A DNA stretch of 64,000 nt, taken from positions 3,919 to 67,918 of the forward strand of contig DIWP01000041.1 of assembly GCA_002423545.1 (NCBI GenBank). Direction: 5' to 3'. Made by a program: the position numbers and the translations under genes. A model generated the notes under the pieces. It saw nothing but the letters and a program-made list of their open reading frames with translations. It made no database searches and was not told the origin of the DNA. Of this stretch, positions 8,380-16,832 are shown piece by piece (the stretch's first letter is position 1; each line of letters starts with the position of its first letter). The stretch is from Thermoleophilia bacterium UBA6103. GTDB lineage: Bacteria; Actinomycetota; Thermoleophilia; UBA2241.

Positions 8380-9174
8380 ATGGCGACCGTCGTGCTGCTG
8401 CACGACGGCTCCGTCGCCGACCTTCCGGCCGCCACGAGCCTGGCGGCCGGCCTGGAGAAGCGTCTGATCGCTCACCTGGCGTTCCCGTTGACGGTCACCG
8501 CCGTGTCGCTGGCGGCCGGGCCGACGCTCACCGCGGCCCTGGCGGGGTCCGGCAACGTCGCGCTGGCCGTGCCGCTGGAACCGCTCTGGTCGCGGCAGAC
8601 GATCCAGCACTATCGGGACGCGCTGGCCGCGGCCGGCCACCCGGGCGTGGAGGTCGTCGGCGGCTGGCAGGACGATGAGCGCCTCCGTCAAGCCGTCGCC
8701 GATCGCGCCCGGTCGGAGCTGGGCGGCGGCCGGTTCGACGACACCGCCGTGCTGTTCCTCGCCGATCCGCTGCCCGAGAGGGGTGGATCGGAGTACCACG
8801 ATCTGGCGCAGCGGGCGGCCGCGCAACTGGTGGGCGTCATGGCGCCGGGCGACTGGCGACTGGCGTTCTGGCGACCGGCCGTGCCGGATCCGCAGTCCGG
8901 CGAGGAAGCTCCGTCTGCTCCGCCCCCGGAGCTTGCCGCCCTGCTGGAATGGGAGTGGCCGACCGTCCTGGCGGTCTCTCTGGCACACATCCTGCCCCGC
9001 GAGACCGACGCCGAGCTGGACGCCTGTCTCGCTCCAGTCGTAGAGCGGGCCGGACGCGTGTACCGCCGCGCGCCGGCCGTCTCTGCTCACCCCGGCGTGC
9101 TGACGGCGCTGGCCGACGCGGTCGTCGATCATCTGGCCCGGCGGCCGCTGCCGGATGCCGGCGGGGGTCGCTGA
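8380..9174 (+). CDS. Degenerate ferrochelatase-family (HemH-like) protein
   Basis: The 264-residue protein aligns by eye with ferrochelatase over both halves. VPLEPLWSRQTIQHYRDAL matches the region around the first porphyrin-binding strand, and VVGGWQDDERLRQAV matches the helix that follows. LADPLPERGGSEYHDLAQR matches SAHSLPxxxxxxGDPYxxQ, and the C-terminal VSLAHILPRETDAELDAC matches the VGFVADHLEVLYDxD block. In that alignment the catalytic His is Asp129, while the metal-site Glu is kept as Glu208. It is short and GC-rich like its neighbours, so it is probably a real gene of altered function: metal binding, cobalt chelation, or a non-catalytic partner of the zinc-ribbon protein. The homology is a reading by eye. 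Confidence 0.55.
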   Translation: MATVVLLHDGSVADLPAATSLAAGLEKRLIAHLAFPLTVTAVSLAAGPTLTAALAGSGNVALAVPLEPLWSRQTIQHYRDALAAAGHPGVEVVGGWQDDERLRQAVADRARSELGGGRFDDTAVLFLADPLPERGGSEYHDLAQRAAAQLVGVMAPGDWRLAFWRPAVPDPQSGEEAPSAPPPELAALLEWEWPTVLAVSLAHILPRETDAELDACLAPVVERAGRVYRRAPAVSAHPGVLTALADAVVDHLARRPLPDAGGGR

Positions 9175-9471
9175 CCGCCTCCTCCCGGTCGTCGACTACC
9201 ACTCTCCCAGACTGCCGACCGCCATCCAGGGTCGGCTCACAGGCATCTCACCATCGCGAACGGAGCCCGATGCATGAGACGCCTCGAGTATGGGTAGCAA
9301 GCCCGGTGAGGAGAGCGTTTTTGTCCTCTTGAGGCCGTCATCACGAGACCGTCCGTGAGGTCCACCGGGACGTCCGTCTAGACCCGGTCAACTTCAGGCC
9401 GATCTCGCCGATACATGGTCGGGAGGCGGAAGTCGGCGAGCTGTAGGGCAGCCGCCGCGAAGGGGAGCGTC
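9175..9471. other. Intergenic stretch without recognisable gene
   Basis: These 297 bases separate the ferrochelatase-like gene from a small membrane protein gene. One 20-codon frame (9270-9332) starts after a weak GGAG but shows no support. A small GAGGA/TCCTC hairpin with a T5 loop lies near 9312-9333. Nothing else is supported. Confidence 0.4.
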
Positions 9472-9720
9472 ATGGACATCGTGCTGATCGTAGCCATCGT
9501 CGGATTCGCCGTGCTTTGTGGCGCGGTGAGCATGAAGATCGCCGCAGGCAAGGGTCGCAACCCCATCGTCTGGGGTGCTGTCGGGCTTGTCGTCAATCTG
9601 CCGGGGCTGCTCATCGTCGTGGTCGTGCCGCGCCACGACCAGCGGCGAGCGGTCGTGCAGGATCGCCGGCCCGCCGGCAGCAGCGCCGACTCACGGGGCG
9701 CCAAGGCGGCCATGGCCTGA
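9472..9720 (+). CDS. Small membrane protein with two predicted helices
   Basis: An 82-residue protein made of two hydrophobic segments (about residues 2-20 and 30-50), separated by a short basic loop with GRNPIVWG, and a charged C-terminal tail. The ATG at 9472 has AGGGGAG upstream, preferred over the longer reading that begins at 9415. The pattern resembles short phage-shock or transporter-associated membrane proteins, but no family is recognised. It is followed 48 bases later by a clear terminator, so it is probably a monocistronic or 3'-terminal gene. Confidence 0.55.
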   Translation: MDIVLIVAIVGFAVLCGAVSMKIAAGKGRNPIVWGAVGLVVNLPGLLIVVVVPRHDQRRAVVQDRRPAGSSADSRGAKAAMA

Positions 9721-9768
9721 GCATCCGCGGCGCGGTCTGCAGCGTGGAGTCCCCAGCACGGTCCTGAA

Positions 9769-9795
9769 GGGCCCGCCTCAGGCGGGCCCTCTTTC
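9769..9795 (+). terminator. Rho-independent terminator
   Basis: A perfect 9-base-pair GC stem (GGGCCCGCC / GGCGGGCCC) with a three-base loop, followed by TCTTTCT. It ends the transcript of the small membrane protein gene. Confidence 0.85.
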
Positions 9796-9958
9796 TGACT
9801 CGAACGGCGACGTACCGGACACCCGGCTGGTAGACTGCGGCCGTCTGGCGAGTGTCGGCCGGTCCGCGCCAGTGGATCGAGCGGCGCTCGCTTCATCGCG
9901 GGCGTCGTCGGGCGCGGATGCCGCCGCCGGCTCGCGCAGGGACCGCACGTCATCTCCC

Positions 9959-11137
9959 ATGAGCAGCAAGCCGCCAACGAAGCTGGGTCTGATCGTGAAC
10001 CCCGTCGCCGGGGTCGGCGGCCGCGTGGGTCTCAAGGGCAGCGACGGTCGCGACATACTCGTGCGCGCACTCGAGCTGGGAGCGCAACGTGAGAGCCCGC
10101 GCCGGGCCGAGGCGGCGTTGCTCCGCCTGCGCCGGCTGCGCGACACTACCGTCGTGCTCGCGTATCCTGGGGAGATGGGCGCCGACGAGGCGCGGGCGGC
10201 CGGCCTGGCCGTCGAAGAGTTGGAGCCGTCCGCCCATCACGGTCTCATCCAGGCCGGCGGGCAGAGCTTCACCGCGACGACCGCCGAGGACACCGAGGAG
10301 GCGGCCCGTCGCATGGTCGAGGCCGGCGCCGAACTCATCCTGTTCGCCGGCGGCGACGGTACGGCGCGCAACATCTACAACGCTGTCGGCGACCGCGTCG
10401 CCGTGGTCGGCATACCGGCCGGCGTCAAGATCCACTCGGCGGTCTACGCCAACACACCGGCCAACGCCGGCGACCTGGCGGCGCTCTACCTGGCCGGCTC
10501 GGGCGGCTTCAAGGTGCGCGAGGCGGAGGTCATGGACATCGACGAAGACGCCTTCCGTCACGATCGCGTCGCCGCCCGTCTCTACGGCTTCCTGCGCGTG
10601 CCGTACGAGCGGCAGCTCATCCAGAGCGCCAAGGCCGGCAGCCAGCCCAGCGACGAGGCGCTGGCCATCGGCATCGGCAACGATGTGGTGCACGCCATGA
10701 GACCGGACGTCCTGTACCTCATCGGGGCCGGGACCACCACACGGGCCATCATGCGCCTGCTCGATCTGCCGCACACCCTCCTCGGCATCGACGCCGTGCG
10801 TGACCGCAAGCTCGTGGCGACCGACATCACCGAGGTGCAGGCGCTCGAGCTGGTCGAGCGAGCGGCCGCCGGCGGCGCCGGGGCGTACATCGTCGTGTCG
10901 GTGATCGGCGGTCAGGGTCACATCTTCGGGCGCGGCAACCAGCAGCTCAGCCCGCGGGTCATCCGTGCCGTGGGAAAAGACAACATCACGGTGCTCGCCA
11001 CGCAGCCCAAGCTGCTCTCGCTTGAGGGTGCGCCGCTGCGGCTGGACACCGGCGATGAAGACCTCGACCGCGAGCTGGCCGGCTGGACCAAGGTGGTCAG
11101 CGGCCACGGCCGGCGGACGATGTACCGGGTCGAGTAG
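9959..11137 (+). CDS. ATP-NAD kinase homologue of the AcoX/COG3199 type
   Basis: The start at 9959 gives a 392-residue protein beginning close to the conserved LGLIVNPVAGVGGRVGLKGS. ILFAGGDGTARNIYNAVGD corresponds to the GGDGT motif that binds the nucleotide in NAD kinases and diacylglycerol kinases. VGIPAGVKIHSAVYANTP follows it, as usual in the COG3199 group, which is related to but distinct from PpnK. Members are predicted polyphosphate- or ATP-dependent kinases and are often found near acetoin or 2-oxoacid metabolism. The open frame extends upstream to 9575, but that part crosses the terminator and is not protein-like. Confidence 0.75.
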   Translation: MSSKPPTKLGLIVNPVAGVGGRVGLKGSDGRDILVRALELGAQRESPRRAEAALLRLRRLRDTTVVLAYPGEMGADEARAAGLAVEELEPSAHHGLIQAGGQSFTATTAEDTEEAARRMVEAGAELILFAGGDGTARNIYNAVGDRVAVVGIPAGVKIHSAVYANTPANAGDLAALYLAGSGGFKVREAEVMDIDEDAFRHDRVAARLYGFLRVPYERQLIQSAKAGSQPSDEALAIGIGNDVVHAMRPDVLYLIGAGTTTRAIMRLLDLPHTLLGIDAVRDRKLVATDITEVQALELVERAAAGGAGAYIVVSVIGGQGHIFGRGNQQLSPRVIRAVGKDNITVLATQPKLLSLEGAPLRLDTGDEDLDRELAGWTKVVSGHGRRTMYRVE

Positions 11138-11159
11138 ACGACCGCGTCCCGTGGGCGGA

Positions 11160-11534
11160 CTAATCGTCGACTGCCGGCGGGCGGCGTTCCTTCTTGAGCC
11201 GGGAGCGGCGTGACTTCTGCTGCAGCCGGGTCTCGGTGGCGCCGCGCGACGGTCTCGTCGCCACGCGAGGCGGCGGCGGCTCGCGCAGCAGCCTCTCCAG
11301 CCGCTCCCGCAGCCGGCGCAGGCAGGTCCGCTTGTTCTGGTACTGGCTGCGCCCTGTGCGGCAGGTCACCGTGACACCGGTCGGCCGATGCCGCAGGCGG
11401 ACGCCGCTGTCGGTCATGTTCTGATGCTGGCCGCCGGGTCCGCCGGCGCGGAACGTGCCCACCGCGCATTCGGCCAGCAGCGCCTCGTCGGAGTCCGGCG
11501 GGCGGTACCCGGGCGGCAGCTCGATGCCGCTCAC
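11160..11534 (-). CDS. Peptide chain release factor-like GGQ protein (RF-1 domain)
   Basis: A 124-residue protein built around the RF-1 catalytic domain, with GGPGGQHQN near residue 32 and the downstream SGVRLRHRPTGV and SQYQNK segments of class I release factors. It has no stop-codon recognition domain and ends in a basic tail (SRRSRLKKERR). This is the architecture of ArfB/YaeJ-type ribosome-rescue hydrolases, which enter stalled ribosomes with a basic C-terminus. Its ATG overlaps the stop of the radical SAM gene by four bases, so the two are translated together. Confidence 0.75.
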   Translation of the reverse strand: MSGIELPPGYRPPDSDEALLAECAVGTFRAGGPGGQHQNMTDSGVRLRHRPTGVTVTCRTGRSQYQNKRTCLRRLRERLERLLREPPPPRVATRPSRGATETRLQQKSRRSRLKKERRPPAVDD

Positions 11535-12592
11535 GACGAGTGCCGTCCCGGCGCCGGCCCGCCGGCGCTCGCCTCGTCTCCGGCACTCCCTGTTTCGGCT
11601 TCGTCGTCATGGTCGGCGTCGTGCGTGGCGCCGGCCGCCGGCCCGTAGCAGGCGTCGGGTACCAGGACCTCGGGGAACCGTTGGCGCAGCCGTTCGCGCA
11701 GCTCGTAGCAGAGGTGGCACTCGTCTGCGTAGAGCTTGCGGAGCGGCTGCAGCCCGCAGTTGCGGGCCAGCTCGATCGGGCCGCCGGCGATCAGATCGCG
11801 GAACACCGGACGGGTGTGCGGGTCGTAGGCATCGACGATGGAGCGCAGCCCGGCGCGCCAGAGGTTCCCGGCGCTGAGCCCCTGGCAGACCTGCAGCTCG
11901 CCGTCGGCGCCCAGATGTGCGCGCTGCGGCGCGTCGAGGTCCTCGAACGGACAGGTGGTCAGCGACTCTGGGGACCGTGACGCCACAGCGGGAGCCAGAT
12001 CCACCGCCGCCCGTCCGCGGTACATGATGGCGTCCGGGTCGCCGCAGGTGAGGCCCACGGCACTCAGATCGGCGGCGGCGCCGACCTCCAGCGCCGCGAC
12101 CGGGATGCCGAGCCGGCGGGCGGCGCGAATGGCGTTCTCGAGCAGCGTCGCGTCGGCGGGTGCGGCCGGTCCGCTCTCTTCCTCAGAGCCGCCGCCGCTC
12201 CCGGCGACCGCGTCGTCGGGCAGCCCGAAGAACGGGTAGGTCGAGACGGAGAGGTCGAAGATACCCAGCTCGGCGAACGGCGCCAGCCAGACCTCGGCGT
12301 CCTGCTCGTCGAGTGCCCAGAAGCAGTTGGTCACCAGACCGACGGCAAGGCCGCGCGAGCGGGCGTGGGCGGCCGCCTTGAGTACGACGGGATAGGCGAG
12401 CGTCGGCTCGCCGCCCTCGAAGTAGACGTGATCTACTGTCCCCAGCTGAGCCGCCTGATCGATGACGTCGGTCAACTGGGCGAGTGTCATCGTCGATTCG
12501 TTGTCGGGGCCGCCCCAGACGAAGCAGTGCTCGCACTCCCAGTTGCAGCGGTAGGTGACGAGCAGATGCAGTCCTTCCAGGGGCATCGGCAT
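11531..12592 (-). CDS. Radical SAM protein of unknown substrate
   Basis: A 353-residue radical SAM enzyme with the [4Fe-4S] motif CNWECEHC near residue 15 and an early GGEPTL SAM-binding segment. The C-terminal third has additional cysteines (CPFED, VCQGLS, NCGL, CHLC, DACYG), compatible with a twitch/SPASM auxiliary cluster. The start at 12592 is preferred because AAGGAG lies six bases upstream; the frame stays open to 12688 without a better signal. It is coupled to the RF-1-like gene by a four-base overlap. No precursor peptide gene was seen beside it. Confidence 0.75.
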   Translation of the reverse strand: MPMPLEGLHLLVTYRCNWECEHCFVWGGPDNESTMTLAQLTDVIDQAAQLGTVDHVYFEGGEPTLAYPVVLKAAAHARSRGLAVGLVTNCFWALDEQDAEVWLAPFAELGIFDLSVSTYPFFGLPDDAVAGSGGGSEEESGPAAPADATLLENAIRAARRLGIPVAALEVGAAADLSAVGLTCGDPDAIMYRGRAAVDLAPAVASRSPESLTTCPFEDLDAPQRAHLGADGELQVCQGLSAGNLWRAGLRSIVDAYDPHTRPVFRDLIAGGPIELARNCGLQPLRKLYADECHLCYELRERLRQRFPEVLVPDACYGPAAGATHDADHDDEAETGSAGDEASAGGPAPGRHSS

Positions 12593-12870
12593 GGTCGTCT
12601 CCTTGCTCGGCATCCGGCGGCGTGCCGGATCTCGATGTGGTGGTCGTCCCGGCGGCCAGCCTCGGCACGGCCGCGGGTCCGGTGACACGGCTCAGTGTAC
12701 CGGCCGTCCGGGCGTTGGTGAAGGCGCGCTCCAGGCGGTGCCGGACCGGCGCTCGGAGTCGGGTCAGGGGTCCTGCCCGGAGGGTGAACGGCGAGGGCGC
12801 TCACACCCCCCTTTCCATCGCGTCGATGTGATTGAATGTGACCTGTCGCGGGAGGGGCGACCGCACATCT

Positions 12871-14049
12871 ATGGATTTCAGCATCGACAGTATCGAGGAG
12901 CTCGCGCAGGCTGCTCTGCGCGACCTTGCACGGGCGCAGGATCGCGCCCGGCTGCTGACGCGCGCCCTGCGCTATGCCGGCGACGAAGACGCCCGCGGCC
13001 GCGCCGCCGAGACCCTCGTCGAGATCGGCGCTCCGGCGGTCCTCCCGCTCGTGGAGTTCATGAAAGACGATCAGGTGTCGCGCGGCGGGGCGGCCCAGCA
13101 GGTGCTGGTCCAGATCGGCTCGGCCGCGGTGGAGCCGCTTATCGAACTGCTCGGCCACACCGATGCGCACGTACGTGCCGCGGTCGCCTGGATGTTCACC
13201 GGGATCATCGATGCACGGGCCTGTCCGGCGCTGGCCGGCGCCCTCGACGACGACGACGCGGCCGTGCGCCAGTGCGCGGCGTATGCGCTCGGCGATCAGC
13301 ACTGCTTCTGGGCCGTGCCGCGACTCATCGAGACGCTCGAGGACAGCGCGCTGCAACTGGTGGACTTCGAGGACGAAGCCCCGACCGCCGACGAGCTGCG
13401 CTTCGAGCAGCTGCGCCTCGACACCGACGAGGCTGGTCAGCTCTGGGACGACGGCGTCGCCCGACTGCTGGCGGAAGGTGCGCCGGACCCGGTGGCCACG
13501 CACGAGGGCGAGGAAGACGACGACGAGGACGAAGACTACGTTGGCGCCGCCGCCGCCTACGCACTGGGCACCATCGGCGATCCACGAGCCGTCGATCCGC
13601 TCATCAACGTCGCCCGCGATCCGAGCCGCGACTGGCTGGTCCGCGGTCAGGCCATCTGGGCGCTCGGCGAGCTCGGCGACGAGCGGGCCTTCGACGTCGT
13701 CCTGGCCGCCCTCGACGACCCCGGCTGCGAGCCGGAGGCGCTCGGCGCTCTCGGTGGCTTCCGCGACGAGCGCTCCCTCGACGTCTTCGCCCGCTACTAC
13801 CGGCACCCGAGCGCGTTCATGCGCCAGCAGGCCGTGGTGGGCCTGCGCGAGCACGGCGGCCCGGCCGTACTGCCGTACCTGCTCGCGCTGCTGCACGACC
13901 GCGACGACGTGGTGCGCGGCTTCGCGGCGCGCGCCCTCGGCTGGATCGGCGACCCGCGGGCCGTCGAGCCGCTGCTCTACAGCATGCGCTACGGCGACGA
14001 GCGGTATCGTGCCGTCGTCCTCGACGCTCTCGAAGAGTTGTCGGGCTGA
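12871..14049 (+). CDS. HEAT-repeat (PBS lyase-like) protein
   Basis: A 392-residue soluble protein made of about ten HEAT-like repeats of roughly 31 residues (for example ALGTIGDPRAVDPLINVARD and ALGWIGDPRAVEPLLYSMR). A very acidic linker (EGEEDDDEDEDY) lies near residue 215. Repeats of this kind form scaffolds for protein interaction; there are no catalytic residues. The ATG at 12871 is preceded by GGAGGGG about a dozen bases upstream; a TTG at 12832 would add 13 residues. It stands alone, flanked by gaps of 278 and 154 bases with no recognisable elements. Confidence 0.8.
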   Translation: MDFSIDSIEELAQAALRDLARAQDRARLLTRALRYAGDEDARGRAAETLVEIGAPAVLPLVEFMKDDQVSRGGAAQQVLVQIGSAAVEPLIELLGHTDAHVRAAVAWMFTGIIDARACPALAGALDDDDAAVRQCAAYALGDQHCFWAVPRLIETLEDSALQLVDFEDEAPTADELRFEQLRLDTDEAGQLWDDGVARLLAEGAPDPVATHEGEEDDDEDEDYVGAAAAYALGTIGDPRAVDPLINVARDPSRDWLVRGQAIWALGELGDERAFDVVLAALDDPGCEPEALGALGGFRDERSLDVFARYYRHPSAFMRQQAVVGLREHGGPAVLPYLLALLHDRDDVVRGFAARALGWIGDPRAVEPLLYSMRYGDERYRAVVLDALEELSG

Positions 14050-14203
14050 CCGCGGTCGGCCCGTCCGCCCGCGCCCTTCCGAACCCTCGGGCCGGTCCGT
14101 CCGTCTCTGTCCATGAGCGGCGACAGCCGAGATGAGTGACGATGACCGTCACGCCGACCGGCACGCGACGTCGCATCGGCATCGGAACGGGAGGTCAGCG
14201 GCC

Positions 14204-15466
14204 ATGAAGAAGCGGACACGATACATCGGCGCCGGTCTCGGCGTGGCCGCCGTCGCCGCCGTGGCGGTGACCCTGGTGCTGGTCCTCACCGGCACCGACG
14301 AGGCGCCGGCTTTGCCGTCTCTGGGGCGGGCCGGCTCCGACTCGCCGCAGGCGAAGGCGCTGGCCGAGCCGCTGGGCCGCTTCGGCTTCGATCTGCTGGC
14401 CCGGCAGGCCAAGGTCGCGGCCGACGAGAACATCGTCATCTCCCCCGCCTCCATCCACGCCGCGTTCTCGATGCTGGCCAACGGCGCCCGCGATGAGACG
14501 GCCGACGAGCTGCGTCGGGCCCTGGACGTCGACGGCCTCGAAGACGCGGCGGTGGACCAGGGCTGGGCCGACATCATCACGTCCGCCCAGGCCGGCAAGG
14601 GCAGCAAGCTGAGCATCGCCGACTCGCTGTGGTTGCGCAACGGCGTCGCCTTCGAGCAGCCGTTCCTCGATCTCAACCGCGACTACTACGCAGCCGAGCT
14701 GGCGGAGCTGGCCGACGACGGCGATCAGGCCGCCGCGGAGATCAACGAGTGGGTCGACGAGCGCACGCACGGCAAGATCACCAAGTTGTTCGACTCCATC
14801 GACCCGCTGACCCTGCTGACGCTCGTGAACACGGTCTATCTCAAGGTCGGCTGGGAGTACTTCGACGAGAAAGACACGCAGCCGGCGCCGTTCACCCTGG
14901 CCGATGGTTCCACGGTGGACGCCGATATGATGCACGGCTGGATGGAGGCCCCGGTGGTCCTCACCGACGCCTACGATGCGGTGCTGCTCGAGACTGACGG
15001 CCCGGTCGACGTCTGGGTCATCGTGCCCAAGGGGAGCGAGACGCCGGAGACGGTGGTCGCGGCGTTTCAGGATCAGGATCGCGGCCTGGCCGGCCTCTAC
15101 GAGAGCGCCCAGAGTCTGGACGGCGATCTGCAGCTGCCGCGGCTGAGCCTGAAGTACACCGCGCAGCAGCTCAAGGAGACGCTGCAGGCGATGGGGATCG
15201 AGCGGGCCTTCGACGCCGACCTGGCCCAGCTCGAGGGCATCGCCGACGTGAAGCCGTTGTACGTGAGCAGCATCGTGCACAAGGCGACGCTCGACCTGAA
15301 CGAGGAGGGCGTCGAGGCGGCGGCCGCCACCGGCATGGAAGTGGGGACCACGGCTATGCCGGTCGACACGTTCAGCATCGTCGCCGATCGGCCGTTCCTG
15401 GTGGCCCTGGCCGAATCGGGCTCACAGGTGCCGCTGTTCCTCTCGCTGGTCCGCGACCCGAGCTGA
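14204..15466 (+). CDS. Membrane-anchored serpin (serine protease inhibitor family)
   Basis: After an N-terminal hydrophobic anchor (about residues 7-28, no lipobox Cys) comes a full serpin domain. NIVISPASIHAAFSMLANGA and DETADELRRAL form the first conserved block, and NTVYLKVGWEYFDE the shutter region. The hinge reads NEEGVEAAAATGME, and FLVALAESG closes the fold. The Glu-Glu-Gly-x-Glu-Ala4-Thr hinge is that of inhibitory serpins. Counting from the hinge puts the cleavage site near Thr-Thr-Ala-Met, suggesting an elastase- or subtilisin-like target, though the loop seems about three residues long by the other count. GGAGG nine bases before 14204 supports this start over 14132. Acts outside the membrane. 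Confidence 0.85.
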   Translation: MKKRTRYIGAGLGVAAVAAVAVTLVLVLTGTDEAPALPSLGRAGSDSPQAKALAEPLGRFGFDLLARQAKVAADENIVISPASIHAAFSMLANGARDETADELRRALDVDGLEDAAVDQGWADIITSAQAGKGSKLSIADSLWLRNGVAFEQPFLDLNRDYYAAELAELADDGDQAAAEINEWVDERTHGKITKLFDSIDPLTLLTLVNTVYLKVGWEYFDEKDTQPAPFTLADGSTVDADMMHGWMEAPVVLTDAYDAVLLETDGPVDVWVIVPKGSETPETVVAAFQDQDRGLAGLYESAQSLDGDLQLPRLSLKYTAQQLKETLQAMGIERAFDADLAQLEGIADVKPLYVSSIVHKATLDLNEEGVEAAAATGMEVGTTAMPVDTFSIVADRPFLVALAESGSQVPLFLSLVRDPS

Positions 15467-15614
15467 GAGCGGCCGCCGGCGGCCGGCAGCGTGTCTGGGC
15501 GGCTCGTCCGGATCCTGCCGCTGCCCGCCGGCGCCGCGATCAGCCTCCGTGTGAGAGACTTGGGGCCGACGCCGGCGGCCGAAACGGAGGCCGGCCCCCG
15601 CGAGGAGGACCTGG

Positions 15615-16052
15615 ATGGACGTGGTCGATCGTCTGCTGCAGCTCGGCGGTCAGCTCCCGGCGCCGCTCGAGCAGCGCAAGGACGGCACGCTCGGCATGGA
15701 GTGCGTCATCGCCGAGCGCAAAGCGTTCCTCTCGAAGAAGCGGCTCACGTACAAGTGCCTGCTGCGCGTCGACGACGCCGCCGCGACCATCCGCTTCTGG
15801 GAGGTGCTCGTCGAGAAGGGCAGCGGCGTCTCCTCAGGCAGCGACGACATCTCTCCCGGCATGGGTTTCAAGAAGGAGAGCTACACGACCAGCGGCAAGA
15901 CCCGCGAGGGGAGCATCGAGGAGCAGTCGCGGCTGTTCGGCAAGGACTACAGCTACGACTGGGACTACGCGACGGTGCGGCGCACGGTGGGCGCGGTGGC
16001 CGGCGAGGCCGGCTACACGGTCGAGGTCGTGTTGCGGAAGGGTGCCGTGTGA
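15615..16052 (+). CDS. Conserved-looking protein of unknown function
   Basis: A 145-residue soluble protein with no signal peptide or membrane helix. GAGGAGGACC is well placed before the ATG. It mixes strand-forming segments (ALSKKRLTYKCLLRV-like, ending EAGYTVEVVLRKGAV) with acidic and aromatic stretches such as FGKDYSYDWDYATV. No catalytic motif or known family could be recognised. It lies between the serpin and the PPC-domain gene, all on the same strand, 148 and 85 bases away. Confidence 0.55.
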   Translation: MDVVDRLLQLGGQLPAPLEQRKDGTLGMECVIAERKAFLSKKRLTYKCLLRVDDAAATIRFWEVLVEKGSGVSSGSDDISPGMGFKKESYTTSGKTREGSIEEQSRLFGKDYSYDWDYATVRRTVGAVAGEAGYTVEVVLRKGAV

Positions 16053-16137
16053 CACGGCAGCGTGGGCAGTCCGGCGTGTCTGCTGTCGTGTCTGGCGCGG
16101 CGGTCTGACGCTCGTCCGGTGGGTGAGAGGGAGAGTC

Positions 16138-16587
16138 GTGCAGTACGAAGTGGCGAGGCTGGGCCGGGTGGTGGTCGTCCGCCTCGAGGACGGCGACGTG
16201 ATCCACGAGTGCATCGAGGAGGTGGCCCGCCGTGAGGGCATCGCTCGCGGGTCCGTGATGCTCGTCGGTGGGGCGGCCGGCGGCAGCACGCTGGTAGTGG
16301 GGCCGGAAGACGGCACGGGCAGCCCGGTGGTGCCGATGCAGCGGGCCCTCGACGACGCCCACGAGGTGGCCGGGGTCGGCACCCTGTTCCCCGATGAAGA
16401 CGGCCGGCCGGTGCTGCACCTGCACGTCGCCTGCGGCCGCGGCGCCGACGCGCTGGTCGGCTGCGTCCGTCTGGGCGTGCAGACGTGGACCATCCTCGAA
16501 GCCGTGATCGTCGAGATCGAGGGGTCGCGGGCCGTACGCCGCCGCGACCCCGAGACCGGGTTCCAGCTGCTCGACGTCGAGGGCTGA
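16138..16587 (+). CDS. PPC-domain (DUF296) protein
   Basis: A 149-residue protein matching the PPC/DUF296 fold of plant AT-hook proteins and their bacterial homologues. It begins YEVARLGRVVVVRLEDGDVI, continues ARGSVMLVGGAAGGSTLVV, and has the metal-binding LHLHVACGRG near residue 100, which in bacterial members forms a trimer with a zinc site. The GTG at 16138 follows GGGAGAGTC; the frame continues upstream but is not protein-like. Bacterial PPC proteins lack the AT-hook and their role is unknown; DNA binding should not be assumed. The following 245-base gap before korA shows no clear element. Confidence 0.75.
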   Translation: MQYEVARLGRVVVVRLEDGDVIHECIEEVARREGIARGSVMLVGGAAGGSTLVVGPEDGTGSPVVPMQRALDDAHEVAGVGTLFPDEDGRPVLHLHVACGRGADALVGCVRLGVQTWTILEAVIVEIEGSRAVRRRDPETGFQLLDVEG

Positions 16588-16832
16588 GGGCGAGGGCGGC
16601 GTCCCGGTCGCCCGTACGGCCGGCGGGGCGGTCGTCAGGTGAGGGGTGTCCCGATCGCCGCTCGGTCGGCGGTGACGTGCGTCGGCACAGGGCCGCCCGT
16701 CTGGGCGTTTGGCCCTCGGCGGCTGTGGGCAAGCCCGGCATGGTCGGCTCTGTCGAAGCCGCGGCCCCCGCTGGGCAGCCCGGCTGGTCGGCTTCTCGGA
16801 TCCGCGGTGTGTGCTACCGGAGGTGAAGGCGC

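Noticed and set aside
9270..9332. Possible 20-residue peptide after a weak GGAG
   Set aside because: No conserved feature; chance frames of this size are common.
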